Assembly (NCBI RefSeq): GCF_900177675.1
Contig: NZ_FXWM01000001.1
Location: 2,985,001-3,049,000, forward strand
Reading direction: 5' to 3'
DNA from: Bacillus sp. OV166
GTDB lineage: Bacteria; Bacillota; Bacilli; Bacillales; Cytobacillaceae
Length of the DNA stretch: 64,000 bases
The translations under genes and the position numbers were made by a program. Every line of letters begins with the position of its first letter. The first letter of the stretch is position 1. The notes under the pieces were generated by a model that saw only the letters and a program-made list of their open reading frames with translations, searched no databases and was not told the DNA's origin. This document shows positions 26,299 through 35,538 of the stretch, piece after piece.

Positions 26299-27276
26299 AT
26301 GATGAAAGAACCTATTTTTGATGTGGCACATCTGGCACATATTGAAATTTATAGTCCTAAAGTAGAAGAGTCTGTTTGGTTTTTTAAAGAAATTTTAGGG
26401 ATGGAAGAATCGCACCGTCAAGGTGAGTCTGTTTATATGCGTGCTTACGAGGATTTTTATCATCATACATTGATCATTACGAAAAATGATGAAGCGGGTC
26501 TTGGGCATGTGGCATGGCGTGCCACTTCACCAAAAGCTCTAGAGCGTCGTGTACGAGAAATCGAAGCGACAGGTTATGGTATGGGGTGGATTGAAGGCGA
26601 TGTCGGTCATGGACCAGCCTATCAATTTACCACACCAGATGGGCATAAAATGGAAATTCTTTGGGAGGTTGAATATTTCAAAGCGAATGAGGACCAAGCT
26701 ACACCACTCTTAAACCGTCCACAAAGGCGTCCACGTCGCGGTGTGCCAGTACGTAGATTAGACCATGTGAATGTCCTGGCGAGCGAAACAAATAAAAACG
26801 TTGAGTTCTTAGAAAATGCACTTGGATTTAAAGTGCGCGAACGTATTCTAAATGATGATAATACAGATGTAGCAGCATGGTTAAGTTCCAACTCATTAGT
26901 GCACGAAGTTGCCATCATGGGAGACGCATTGGCTGAAAAAGGAAGATTACATCATATTTGCTACTGGTACGGCTATCCCCAACATTTAATGGATGTAAGT
27001 GAATTATTGGTGGAGCATGGGTTTAAAATTGAAGCAGGTCCTGGCAAGCACGGTGTCTCTCAGGCTTACTTCCTATATGTGATCGAACCTGGGGGTAATC
27101 GTGTTGAATTATTTGGTGACACGGGTTATCAAATTTTTGACCCAGACTGGAAAACGGTTGAATGGAAAGGGAAAGATTTAGAGCATGCAATTATTTGGTA
27201 CGGCTCTAATCTACCACAGGAGTTCTTTGAATATGGAACACCAGTGAAGAAAAAGGCAGTTGCACCACTAAAATAA
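26299..27276 (+). CDS. Type I extradiol ring-cleavage dioxygenase
   Basis: A 325-residue two-domain VOC enzyme of the catechol 2,3-dioxygenase / 2,3-dihydroxybiphenyl dioxygenase kind. The catalytic C-terminal half has the Fe(II) ligands in place: His in [11 protein letters not shown], His in [11 protein letters not shown] and Glu in [16 protein letters not shown], the extradiol signature. It would open the catechol made by the upstream monooxygenase at the meta position. GGAGGG precedes the ATG; the gap to the oxygenase gene is 23 nt. The catechol substrate is not determined. Confidence 0.85.
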   Translation: MMKEPIFDVAHLAHIEIYSPKVEESVWFFKEILGMEESHRQGESVYMRAYEDFYHHTLIITKNDEAGLGHVAWRATSPKALERRVREIEATGYGMGWIEGDVGHGPAYQFTTPDGHKMEILWEVEYFKANEDQATPLLNRPQRRPRRGVPVRRLDHVNVLASETNKNVEFLENALGFKVRERILNDDNTDVAAWLSSNSLVHEVAIMGDALAEKGRLHHICYWYGYPQHLMDVSELLVEHGFKIEAGPGKHGVSQAYFLYVIEPGGNRVELFGDTGYQIFDPDWKTVEWKGKDLEHAIIWYGSNLPQEFFEYGTPVKKKAVAPLK

Positions 27277-27295
27277 ATGCTGGTGAATAGTTACA

Positions 27296-27378
27296 GGTGA
27301 GCTTCTCCAATGTACAAGCTCACCATGTATGGAATGTAAAAGATAGAGGAAGCTTTCGATAGTTTCCTCTATCTTTAT
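27296..27378 (+). promoter_or_regulatory. Two hairpins inside the aromatic operon
   Basis: GGTGAGCTT (27296-27304) pairs with AAGCTCACC (27316-27324). A 13-bp stem AAGATAGAGGAA/TTCCTCTATCTT lies at about 27339-27376 and runs into TTTATTAA. They separate the dioxygenase from the hydrolase and may act as a partial terminator or RNA-processing site. Confidence 0.6.
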
Positions 27379-27403
27379 TAATAGATGGAAGGAGCAATGC
27401 GTT

Positions 27404-28222
27404 ATGACGATTATCTCAAAATATATGGATGTGAATGGGATTAACACACACTATCATGAGGAGGGGAGAGGAGCAGAAAATATTATTTTAATACATGGCT
27501 CAGGACCAGGTGTATCTGCCTTCGCAAACTGGCGCTTAATTATCCCACGCTTAAGTGAATCCGTTCATGTATTTGCACCAGATATTATTGGTTTTGGTAA
27601 AACGGATAAACTCCCCAATCATCAATATACCGTTGAATTGTGGGTACAACATTTAATTAGCTTTATTGAATCCGTGTCGGATGAGCCTGTGTACCTAGTC
27701 GGTAACTCAATGGGCGGCGCATTAGCGCTTCATGTTGCCTATCAAAGACCGGACCTTGTGAAAAAATTAATTTTAATGGGTAGTGTTGGCATCAAGCACC
27801 AAATTTCAGAAGGATTAGAACGTGTTTGGGGGTATGAGCCAAGTTTGGAGTCCATGCGAGAATTAATTGAATTATTCTCGTACGATGAAAAAGCAGCGAA
27901 AAATGAAGAATTAGTCCGTCTTCGCTATGAAGCTAGTATTGAACCTGAGGGGAAAGAGGCATTTTCGGCCATGTTCCCAGAGCCTCGCCAACAAAAACTG
28001 GACGAATTGGCGTTAACGGATGAACAAATTCAAAGCATAAACGTACAAACACTATTATTCCATGGCTTGAATGACAAGGTTATCCCCATTGCAGACACAA
28101 GCTATCGTCTTATTGAATTGCTTCCGCATGCAGAACTACATGTATTTAATGAGTGCGGGCATTGGACACAAATCGAAAAAACTGAGCCGTTCGTGGAGAA
28201 TATTTTAAGATTTATTAAATGA
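27404..28222 (+). CDS. Meta-cleavage product hydrolase (alpha/beta hydrolase)
   Basis: A 272-residue alpha/beta hydrolase of the BphD/DmpD/HsaD group, which splits the C-C bond of meta-cleavage products. The oxyanion motif HGSGPGVSAFANW is diagnostic of this group. The nucleophile elbow is GNSMGG, the acid is Asp in HGLNDKVIP, and the base His lies in ECGHWTQIEK. It follows the extradiol dioxygenase and would act on its ring-opened product. AAGGAG precedes the ATG. No hydratase or aldolase genes for the lower meta pathway are in the window. Confidence 0.87.
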   Translation: MTIISKYMDVNGINTHYHEEGRGAENIILIHGSGPGVSAFANWRLIIPRLSESVHVFAPDIIGFGKTDKLPNHQYTVELWVQHLISFIESVSDEPVYLVGNSMGGALALHVAYQRPDLVKKLILMGSVGIKHQISEGLERVWGYEPSLESMRELIELFSYDEKAAKNEELVRLRYEASIEPEGKEAFSAMFPEPRQQKLDELALTDEQIQSINVQTLLFHGLNDKVIPIADTSYRLIELLPHAELHVFNECGHWTQIEKTEPFVENILRFIK

Positions 28223-28330
28223 TGAATCTATTAAAGATGAGCCCTACGAGTGATGGAGGATTTCGAAAAGTAAAATGGGCAATATCAATATTGCCACTAT
28301 GATAAAAATAATCTTGGGAGGTTTATAGTG

Positions 28331-28795
28331 ATGGATGATCGCCAATTTCGAACGGCAATGGGAAAATTCGCAACAGGGGTAACCGTGATTACTACAGAAC
28401 TTGATGGAGATATACATGGTATGACAGCAAATGCCTTCATGTCTGTATCCCTTGATCCAAAGCTCGTTGTCATTTCAATTGGAGAAAGAGCAAAAATATT
28501 AAATAAGATTAAGGAAAGCAAGATCTTTACCGTGAATATTTTAGCTGCAGATCAACAGGAGCTATCGATGATTTTTGCGGGACAAATCAAGGAACCTCGT
28601 GAAGTTGTTTTTGATCGTTTAGATGGTAAACCCGTGTTAGATGGAGCGTGTGCACAGGTTGCTTGTGAAGTATCCGTGGTGCATGTGGAAGGAGATCATA
28701 CTTTGTTTATAGGAAAAGTAACCGATATTCACCTTGAAGAGAAGGAACCACTTGTGTTCTTCAACGGAAAATATCGTGCATTGGCAGAAGTATAA
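28331..28795 (+). CDS. Flavin reductase (HpaC/HsaB-like)
   Basis: A 154-residue flavin reductase-like FMN-binding protein. The typical start RQFRTAMGKFATGVTVITTE and the segment GMTANAFMSVSLDPKLVVIS match the short-chain flavin reductases that feed two-component monooxygenases. It most likely supplies reduced flavin to the oxygenase at 25073, and perhaps also to the HpaB-type hydroxylase at 57242. The ATG at 28331 follows GGGAGG. It lies 35 nt upstream of the FAD-synthetase-like gene. Confidence 0.87.
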   Translation: MDDRQFRTAMGKFATGVTVITTELDGDIHGMTANAFMSVSLDPKLVVISIGERAKILNKIKESKIFTVNILAADQQELSMIFAGQIKEPREVVFDRLDGKPVLDGACAQVACEVSVVHVEGDHTLFIGKVTDIHLEEKEPLVFFNGKYRALAEV

Positions 28796-28830
28796 GCTGA
28801 CTTCATTTTTGGAACATGAAAGGAGACTGG

Positions 28831-29676
28831 ATGGAAACAATCTATTTAAATAAGGAGAATTTGGCTGCTTATCAGGAAATGGCAAGCGCAAATGTTATGG
28901 CACTTGGATGTTTTGACGGTCTCCATCATGGGCATGTAAAAGTGATTCAAACCGCATGGCAGAAAGCAAAGGAAAGACAAGTCTCTCTCTCAGTCATGAG
29001 TTTCTTTCCTCACCCGAAAACGGTCATCGGGGGGAAAGCGTGTTTTCACTATTTAATGCCGCAGTCCGAAAAAGAAAAAAGGCTTTGTGAACTAGGTGTT
29101 GATACTTTTTACCTTGTGGAGTTCAATAGTGACTTTGCAGGGTTGTCACCTCAGGCATTTGTTAAGGAATACCTGGTTAATCTGGGTGTTATTCATGCAG
29201 TAGCGGGATATGACTTTTCTTATGGAAGCCTAGGTGCAGGAAATATGGATACACTAAAACAAGATTCCGGAGATCGGATTGATATAACTACGGTCGACAA
29301 GGTGGAGCACAAAAGGGAAAAAATCAGTTCGACTCGTATCAGACAACTACTGTTAGATGGGAATGTCGAGGAGCTGCCCTATCTGATCGGGCACTCTTAC
29401 GAAATAATATGCGAAGGCGCTGGAACCTTTTTAACTCCGTATTCACACTATACACTCCCTGCTCCTGGAAGATATGATGTAACATTGAAAAATAAGAGCA
29501 AATCTTTTCAGACCGAAGTGATGGTAAACGAGAAAGGCATAACGCTTACAAGTTTAGATCAGATTCCGTCATGGCTCGAAGGAAACTTGACCATCGTCTG
29601 GAATCGGCGGATGAAGGCTGAAATGGTTCAAACGGGGCAAAAGGATCATACTTTTTGTCGTCCCTTATTGGTATAG
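28831..29676 (+). CDS. FAD synthetase-like protein with divergent C-terminus
   Basis: A 281-residue protein whose first 190 residues are the FMN adenylyltransferase domain of RibF: nucleotide-binding GCFDGLHHGHVKVI, MSFFPHPKTVIGG and the closing KISSTRIRQLLLDGNVEELP. In bifunctional RibF (about 315 residues) a riboflavin kinase domain follows with a G-x-x-x-G-x-P-T-A-N motif; this is absent here. The C-terminal 90 residues (GAGTFLTPYSHYTLPAPGRY) are beta-rich and only loosely similar. It probably converts FMN to FAD but cannot phosphorylate riboflavin. I place the start at ATG 28831, after AAAGGAG. As last gene of the module it may boost flavin supply. Confidence 0.75.
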   Translation: METIYLNKENLAAYQEMASANVMALGCFDGLHHGHVKVIQTAWQKAKERQVSLSVMSFFPHPKTVIGGKACFHYLMPQSEKEKRLCELGVDTFYLVEFNSDFAGLSPQAFVKEYLVNLGVIHAVAGYDFSYGSLGAGNMDTLKQDSGDRIDITTVDKVEHKREKISSTRIRQLLLDGNVEELPYLIGHSYEIICEGAGTFLTPYSHYTLPAPGRYDVTLKNKSKSFQTEVMVNEKGITLTSLDQIPSWLEGNLTIVWNRRMKAEMVQTGQKDHTFCRPLLV

Positions 29677-30173
29677 ATGAATATAAACCACTTATAAATG
29701 AAAGTAAGGTTAAAAGAATAGTAGAAACAAGATTTTCACATAACCTAAGAAAGATAAACGTCTTCACAAAAAAAGCTCAAAATTCGTCCTAAATTGCAAA
29801 AAACGCCTTCAAATGTGAAATTTGAAGGCGTTTTTTTGCTGTTGAGCGCTAAAAGTGCCCTCAAATTCGAAAAAGTGAAATTCGCTTTACCTCTCAAAAT
29901 CTCGATATGGTAGAAGTGCTAATAGACATAGGCTTTTACATAAAGCCCTCGCAAAGGACAAGGTGATGAAGGAGTGTCATAAACTATTCATATTCTAATG
30001 AATAACATATGACCACTTACCTCATTAATCTATATATCAAAGATGAAGGAATTTTATTAGAAGAAAGGCAGTGGTGGAAGATGGCAAAGTTTAGAATGGT
30101 ACGTACTGATTTTTGGACGAATCCTATGGACAGTTTGTAGACTTGTAAGCTTGAAATTAGGGAGGTATTTATT
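29677..30173. other. Intergenic region, terminator and no clear gene
   Basis: Apart from the terminator at 29801 I see no gene. A startless remnant around 30060-30130 cannot be assigned. AGGGAGG at about 30160 is the ribosome site of the nuclease gene. Confidence 0.4.
29801..29837 (+). terminator. Strong terminator
   Basis: A 13-bp perfect stem, AAACGCCTTCAAA with TTTGAAGGCGTTT, loop TGTGAAA, then a T-run. It closes the aromatic module 125 bp after the FAD-synthetase-like gene. Confidence 0.9.
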
Positions 30174-30782
30174 TTGCGAAAAAGAATAACAGGAGTCGCA
30201 TTAGTAGCAGCCACGCTTCTAGCCTTACATCCGCCATCATTTCAGCAAGAAGAAATAAAACCAAGGGTCAGCCTACAGCAGGATGAGACTCCAGCGAGTA
30301 CCACACGTATGGATGAAGCGTTGGTCATCCCGATAGGACAAGTACCCGTCACATTCGTCGATACCGTTGATGGTGATACCATAAAGGTAAGAGTGAAGGG
30401 GAAAATCGAAACGGTTCGTTATTTATTAATCGATACACCGGAATCAAAAAAGCCAGACATGTGTATCCAGCCTTACGCAATGGCAGCTTACTTAAGGAAT
30501 GACGAGTTAGTAAAGAGTGGAATTCTAACGATAGAACTGGAGCAGGAGAACACTAAGGATTCTTACGGACGACTACTAGCCTATGTTTATGTCGATGGCA
30601 AATCGGTGCAAGAAACCTTGCTAAAAGAAGGATTCGCACGAGTGGGGTACATTATGAAGCCACCCTATAGATATCTAGATTTATATAGAGACGATGAGAG
30701 TCTGGCAAGAAGAGAGAAATTAAATATCTGGAGCCGGCCGAACTTTGTGACAAAGTGGGGATTTAGTTGGTGTGTGTCATAA
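30174..30782 (+). CDS. Thermonuclease-family (SNase) protein
   Basis: A 202-residue staphylococcal-nuclease-like protein. An N-terminal hydrophobic stretch ([20 protein letters not shown]) suggests export or membrane anchoring. The SNase domain runs from about residue 62: [16 protein letters not shown] with the calcium Asp, [14 protein letters not shown] with the catalytic Arg/Glu region, and [20 protein letters not shown] with the second Arg. It uses a TTG start 8 nt after AGGGAGG. It probably degrades extracellular nucleic acid. No operon partner is evident. Confidence 0.83.
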   Translation: MRKRITGVALVAATLLALHPPSFQQEEIKPRVSLQQDETPASTTRMDEALVIPIGQVPVTFVDTVDGDTIKVRVKGKIETVRYLLIDTPESKKPDMCIQPYAMAAYLRNDELVKSGILTIELEQENTKDSYGRLLAYVYVDGKSVQETLLKEGFARVGYIMKPPYRYLDLYRDDESLARREKLNIWSRPNFVTKWGFSWCVS

Positions 30783-30792
30783 TCACTCAATT

Positions 30793-30924
30793 ATGCTGCT
30801 TTGGTTGCTATTTGCTACCTGTCTAGTAGACATGTTTCAAAGTAAAGTAGGAAAGGCATCGGTAGAATTATTAGAACACCTAGGATGGGAAATTGATTTA
30901 CCTGAAACGCAAATTTGTTGGTAA
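30793..30924 (+). pseudogene. lutA: lutA (lactate utilisation Fe-S protein) 5' fragment
   Basis: A 43-residue frame, [20 protein letters not shown] then [14 protein letters not shown], matches the N-terminus of the LutA/YkgE Fe-S oxidoreductase, which normally continues Q-I-C-C-G-Q-P. The reading stops exactly at that Cys pair. The remaining 190 residues and lutB/lutC are missing. The fragment ends inside the AT palindrome at 30920, where the sigma-54 control region begins, so the join looks like a rearrangement junction. Confidence 0.7.
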
Positions 30925-30936
30925 AAATTTTTTTAC
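30920..30936. promoter_or_regulatory. Candidate activator-binding palindrome upstream of sigma-54 promoter
   Basis: GGTAAAAATTTTTTTAC is a near-perfect palindrome about 160 bp upstream of the -24/-12 promoter, a usual enhancer distance. Two more copies follow the activator gene at 36905-36942. Confidence 0.55.
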
Positions 30937-31096
30937 GAAAAATCAAAAATATTTTACAGAGTCTCAAATTTTTTGGTATATTTGTTGTTTTAATTTACTA
31001 AATCTTCGGGAATTGAGTGATTAATTTTGCCGAGAATAAAAGATTTTAAGGTTGTAAGAAGAACATTCACAAAATCTACAAATAATGTTTAAAAAG

Positions 31097-31114
31097 TTGG
31101 CACAATTATTGCAA
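31097..31114 (+). promoter_or_regulatory. Sigma-54 (-24/-12) promoter
   Basis: TTGGCACAATTATTGCAA fits the sigma-54 consensus TGGCAC-N5-TTGCA exactly, including the GG-to-GC spacing. It lies 85 bp before the amidohydrolase start. A sigma-54 activator is encoded at the end of the same gene group. Confidence 0.88.
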
Positions 31115-31198
31115 TATCTAAAAGCGAGGAGCAAATGATGATTTCATCCTTCCTATGTAAACGATTTCGGTATTGACAAAATGAGAGGAGAAGAAAAC

Positions 31199-32830
31199 AT
31201 GAGCCAAAGCAGCAATGAATTAACATTTATTAATGGGAAAATTTTTACATCCAATCCAGAACAGCCTTATGCCAGTGCCATGGTCGTCCGTAATGGCAGG
31301 ATTGCCTGGATCGGTGAAGAAGAAGATTTGAAAAATATAGAAGGAAAGTGTGTCGACCTTTATGGTAAAAGAGTTCTGCCCGGATTGATTGATGCACATT
31401 TACATCCGTTATATTTGGCTGGAGCTGCCAAGCAAATAGCCTGTACCCAGCCTCTAATTCATTCAATATCAGATTTACAAGAACAAATTCGTTTGGTGCG
31501 TGCATCACAAAGTCAAGATTCCTGGATTCAAGGCTGGGGCTATGACGAAGGTAAGTTATTAGAAGGAAGAGCCCCAACTCGCAGGGATTTGGATCTGGCA
31601 GCACCCGATGTTCCGGTTGTCATTACTCGAACTTGCGCCCATATCATATCAGTCAACAGTAAAGCATTGGAATTGGCAGGAATAACGAAGGATACTCCAG
31701 ACCCGCAGGGCGGCAAAATTGACCGTGATGAAAACGGTGAGCCCACAGGTATTTTACGTGAGAATGCCAAAGATCTTGTTAATCAAGTCATGCCTGAAAC
31801 GACATTGGAAGATGATGCTGCATTACTTGCAGAACTCAGCCCTGTTTTACTTTCACACGGGATTACAGCCATTACGGAATTAATGGGGCGGACAAAGCCA
31901 AATGATTACTTAGAAATGTATCAATTGGCTACTGAAAAAGGACTAAAGCAGCGTTCCGTTCTTTATTATATTTGGGAAGATTTAAAAGAACATCCTTTCA
32001 TTGAACAGCAAAAAATGGTAAGAGAAAATCAAATACACATTGGCGGAATTAAATTGTTTTCTGACGGAAGTGTCTCCGGCCAAACAGCCTGGGTCAACCC
32101 GCCATTTTTAGGGGAAGAAGAAAATTATGGCATCCAAATGACTACCAGGGAAGAATTATTGGCTGCCGCAGAAGCAGCAAAAAAACATAACATCCAGCTT
32201 GTGATCCATGCCATGGGTGAACAGGCAATTGATTTGATTGTTGCTACCTTCTATGGGCAAATAGGCTGGCTGACAGACGCACCATCGATCAGAATTGAGC
32301 ATGCGGCCATGCCAACACCAGGTACACTGAAGCGGGCAGCAGAAACGGGAATTGCATTTGTTTCGCAGCCCATCTTCCTGTTCGCAGAAATTGAAACCTA
32401 TCTTCGTAATTTAGGTGCGGAACGAACTAAGCAAACCTATCCATTTAAAGCTATGTTAGAGGCTGGAATAAAAGTAGCATTTTCATCCGATGCTCCCGCC
32501 ACCGCATGGGCTGAGCCCGTAAATCCTTTCGTCGGAATTAAATCGGCCGTTACCCGTCTTGCTCATGACGGAACAGATACCGGTAAAACACAAAGGGTAG
32601 ATGTTGAAACAGCGATTACGCTGTATACCCGAGCGGCACAGGAAATCATCCGGATCCCAAATGTTGGCCAGCTGAAACCAGGCTTCCATGCCGACTTCAT
32701 TGTCTTGGATATAGATTTATTGGTCATAGATCCGGAGGAAATTGATCAGATACAAGTAGTGGAAACCTATATAGCTGGTAATTTGGTTTATAAATTAGAT
32801 TCAATCGAAAAATTAGTAGTAGAATCCTAA
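31199..32830 (+). CDS. YtcJ-like metal-dependent amidohydrolase
   Basis: A 543-residue amidohydrolase_3 family enzyme. Metal-binding features are DAHLHP after the N-terminal composite domain, His in [16 protein letters not shown] and the late Asp in [26 protein letters not shown] matches the region with the bridging Lys. Such enzymes hydrolyse C-N bonds in cyclic or acylated amines; the substrate is unknown. I use ATG 31199 because AGAGGAG lies 8 nt upstream. It is the first gene after the sigma-54 promoter and is followed by a transporter and an M20 amidohydrolase, so the unit probably takes up and hydrolyses an N-acyl or amide compound. Confidence 0.82.
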   Translation: MSQSSNELTFINGKIFTSNPEQPYASAMVVRNGRIAWIGEEEDLKNIEGKCVDLYGKRVLPGLIDAHLHPLYLAGAAKQIACTQPLIHSISDLQEQIRLVRASQSQDSWIQGWGYDEGKLLEGRAPTRRDLDLAAPDVPVVITRTCAHIISVNSKALELAGITKDTPDPQGGKIDRDENGEPTGILRENAKDLVNQVMPETTLEDDAALLAELSPVLLSHGITAITELMGRTKPNDYLEMYQLATEKGLKQRSVLYYIWEDLKEHPFIEQQKMVRENQIHIGGIKLFSDGSVSGQTAWVNPPFLGEEENYGIQMTTREELLAAAEAAKKHNIQLVIHAMGEQAIDLIVATFYGQIGWLTDAPSIRIEHAAMPTPGTLKRAAETGIAFVSQPIFLFAEIETYLRNLGAERTKQTYPFKAMLEAGIKVAFSSDAPATAWAEPVNPFVGIKSAVTRLAHDGTDTGKTQRVDVETAITLYTRAAQEIIRIPNVGQLKPGFHADFIVLDIDLLVIDPEEIDQIQVVETYIAGNLVYKLDSIEKLVVES

Positions 32831-32858
32831 AATTTCAATTAAAAGAGGATGGGATGGT

Positions 32859-34139
32859 ATGAAAGAAAAGGGGAAGGTTTTTTATGGTTGGTGGATTGTT
32901 GTAGCAACCTTTTTGATTATGACTTTAATTTATGCTCCGATTGCCAACTTGGTTTCATTATTTATTCTGCCTGTTACGAAAGAACTCGGATTTGGTCCAT
33001 CTCAGTTTATGCTATATTTTACCATAATGGCTTTAGCTGCCATGGCTGTAGGTCCAATAGCAGGTAGATTAATGAGAAAGATGGATGTAAGAGTATATCT
33101 AACATTATTTATTTTAATTGCTTCTGTTGCATTTGTTGGTTTTTCATTTTCAACTAAACTCATTCATTTTTATCTATTTGCCATACTAATGGGGGCAGGT
33201 ATGGCAGGAGGAGCAATGATTCCAGCATCCGTTCTCATCACCAATTGGTTTAATAAAAAACGTGGTTTATGTTTAGGAATTGCTTTGTCAGGCAGCGGAT
33301 TTGGGGGCGTAATCCTTAGCCCTTTAGTTAATTGGCTTATTACAGCCTACGGATGGAGATCAGCTTATCTAGTCTTAGGAATTTTAATAGCTGCTGTATT
33401 AGTTCCGTTGGCTGTATTTGTAATAAGATTAGATCCAGCTGACAAAGGTCTATCACCACTTAGTGAAGAATCCACTTTAATAAGTACACAAAAGAAAGAA
33501 TTAACAGGTACAACTCAGGGCGAAGCATTAAAGTCCCTATCATTTTGGACTCTTTGTTTAGCTATCTTAGTTGGCGGGCTCGTTGTTAACGCAATGCTAA
33601 TCAATCTTGCCCCCTATCTGGCTAGTATAGGTACAACTGCCAAAACAGCTGCATTGCTATTATCTTTAGGCTCGGGAATGGTAATTGTTGGAAAACTGGT
33701 AGTAGGTCGGTTATTTGACAAGTTGGGATTAGTCACAACATTACTTATTATATCTGCAGGAAGTATGGTAAGTTTTCTATTTTTAATGAAAGCAAACATA
33801 ATCTTACCAGCTATTCTTTATACTGTTTTTTCAGGAATTGGCTCAACAGCGGTTACCGTTACACCTGCCTACATGACAGGAGCTCTTTTTGGTGAGAAGG
33901 AATTTGGTGCAAAATATGGAGTTGTAGCCATTTTTATTTCATTAGGTGCAGCCATAACGCCAATCGTGTCAGGTGCTCTTTACCATATAAGCCATTCATA
34001 CGGTTCACTTCTAACTGTTTTAATGGTTCTTTCTATTGTCCAATTTGGATTATTTTCCATTGCAGCTAAAATAAAACCAAAGTTTGAATTAAATACTTTT
34101 AATGATGATAGAGCAAAAAGTGAAGGAGCATTTCTATGA
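32859..34139 (+). CDS. MFS transporter (oxalate/formate antiporter-like)
   Basis: A 426-residue major facilitator with about 12 membrane segments. The start KVFYGWWIVVATFLIMTLIY and the motif SGSGFGGVILSPLVNWLITA after segment four are typical of OFA/monocarboxylate-type transporters. It begins 28 nt after the amidohydrolase gene and overlaps the next gene by 4 nt (ATGA), so the three form an operon. It probably imports the substrate of the flanking hydrolases. Confidence 0.83.
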   Translation: MKEKGKVFYGWWIVVATFLIMTLIYAPIANLVSLFILPVTKELGFGPSQFMLYFTIMALAAMAVGPIAGRLMRKMDVRVYLTLFILIASVAFVGFSFSTKLIHFYLFAILMGAGMAGGAMIPASVLITNWFNKKRGLCLGIALSGSGFGGVILSPLVNWLITAYGWRSAYLVLGILIAAVLVPLAVFVIRLDPADKGLSPLSEESTLISTQKKELTGTTQGEALKSLSFWTLCLAILVGGLVVNAMLINLAPYLASIGTTAKTAALLLSLGSGMVIVGKLVVGRLFDKLGLVTTLLIISAGSMVSFLFLMKANIILPAILYTVFSGIGSTAVTVTPAYMTGALFGEKEFGAKYGVVAIFISLGAAITPIVSGALYHISHSYGSLLTVLMVLSIVQFGLFSIAAKIKPKFELNTFNDDRAKSEGAFL

Positions 34140-35329
34140 ATAGAACCCTAGGAAAAGATTATATTTTATCACGTGCAGAGGAAATAAAAGAGGAACTAAT
34201 CAAATATCGTAGATATCTCCATCAAAATCCTGAAATCGGCTTTGATTTACCAAAAACGGTTGCCTACGTGGAAAAAATTTTAAATAACATGGGTCTTGAA
34301 CCTATAAAGGTAGGGACCTCGGGATTAGTTGTAACTATTGGTAAGGGAAAAGGTAAAACTCTTTTGGTAAGAGGAGACATGGATGCTTTACCTCTAAAGG
34401 AAAATACAGATCTGCAATTTAAATCCACTAATGAATTTATGCATGCATGCGGTCATGATATCCATACGACATTCATGCTCGGTGCGGCAAAGTTATTAAA
34501 GGAAAAAGAAAATGAGATTAACGGAACGGTCAAGATCATGTTCCAACCAGCCGAGGAAATTGGCGCAGGTGCTAAGGATATGGTGGCGAATGGGCTATTG
34601 GAAAACCCAAAAGTAGATGCGGCACTGGCCCTGCATGTTGATCCAAGCTTAGAGGTCGGAAAATTCGGATATAAGCCGGGGATTGCAGCATCGTCATTGG
34701 ATGGCTTTTTCCTAAAAGTACAGGGAAAAGGCGGGCACAGCTCTGAACCACAAAAAGCCATCGATCCTTTAATGATTATTAATGCGGTCTACACGCAATT
34801 AAATAGTTTAGTTGGGAAAGAAGTAGACCCAAGAGAAATGGCCGTTCTTGTTATCGGGAAGATGGGTGGAGGAACTGTCGCAAATATTATTCCTGATTCT
34901 GCCCACCTTGATGCCACTTTACGTACATTTAATCCGAAAGTAAGGAATTATTTATTTAAAAGAGTTCCAGAGATTATTGATGCAACTGTTAAAATGTTAC
35001 GCGGTACCTACAGCCTTGAAACAGTCTCAACCCCTTCTTTATTTAATAATGAGGAATTGTGTGAGCAAATGGCACCTTATGTAAAAGAAGTCATTGGAGA
35101 GAACAATTTGGAGGTCAACAAGGAGCCGTTGGCTGGCACAGAAGATTTTTCCTATATCAGCAATATTGTACCAACGATGTTTATGTGGGCTGGTGCCAAC
35201 GGTTTAGGAGAGAACAATTATCCGCTCCATAATCCGAACGTTATAATGGACGAAGGCGTCATTCCATTGGGAGTAGCAGTCGTTGTTCAGACAGCCATAA
35301 ATTGGTTGAACCATTATTCCAATAAATAA
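34136..35329 (+). CDS. M20-family amidohydrolase (aminoacylase/HipO-like)
   Basis: A 397-residue M20D peptidase-fold hydrolase. Metal-site motifs are VRGDMDALPL, MHACGHDIHTTFMLG, FQPAEEIGAGAKDM and the late GTEDFSYI. These enzymes cleave N-acyl-amino acids such as hippurate or indoleacetyl conjugates. It overlaps the transporter stop by 4 nt, so it is translationally coupled. It is closed by a terminator at 35356. Confidence 0.87.
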   Translation: MNRTLGKDYILSRAEEIKEELIKYRRYLHQNPEIGFDLPKTVAYVEKILNNMGLEPIKVGTSGLVVTIGKGKGKTLLVRGDMDALPLKENTDLQFKSTNEFMHACGHDIHTTFMLGAAKLLKEKENEINGTVKIMFQPAEEIGAGAKDMVANGLLENPKVDAALALHVDPSLEVGKFGYKPGIAASSLDGFFLKVQGKGGHSSEPQKAIDPLMIINAVYTQLNSLVGKEVDPREMAVLVIGKMGGGTVANIIPDSAHLDATLRTFNPKVRNYLFKRVPEIIDATVKMLRGTYSLETVSTPSLFNNEELCEQMAPYVKEVIGENNLEVNKEPLAGTEDFSYISNIVPTMFMWAGANGLGENNYPLHNPNVIMDEGVIPLGVAVVVQTAINWLNHYSNK

Positions 35330-35355
35330 TAACTAAAAATATATTTTCCTAAATG

Positions 35356-35405
35356 AAAGATACCTTATTACTAAAGAAATCAAAGTGAAAAGGTATCTTT
35401 TTCTA
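35356..35405 (+). terminator. Terminator of the sigma-54 operon
   Basis: AAAGATACCTT (35356-35366) pairs with AAGGTATCTTT (35390-35400) around a long loop, followed by TTCT. Confidence 0.7.
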
Positions 35406-35538
35406 CTCTTTAAAAAGGGCTGTTCTTTGTATTCCTTTGAATTTAAATATACCCTATAATAATGGTAATATAACTTTTTTGAAAAATTGAATAAGGATTG
35501 TGTTCTTCCTTTAACAATAGAGGAATGGAGGTCGAATC

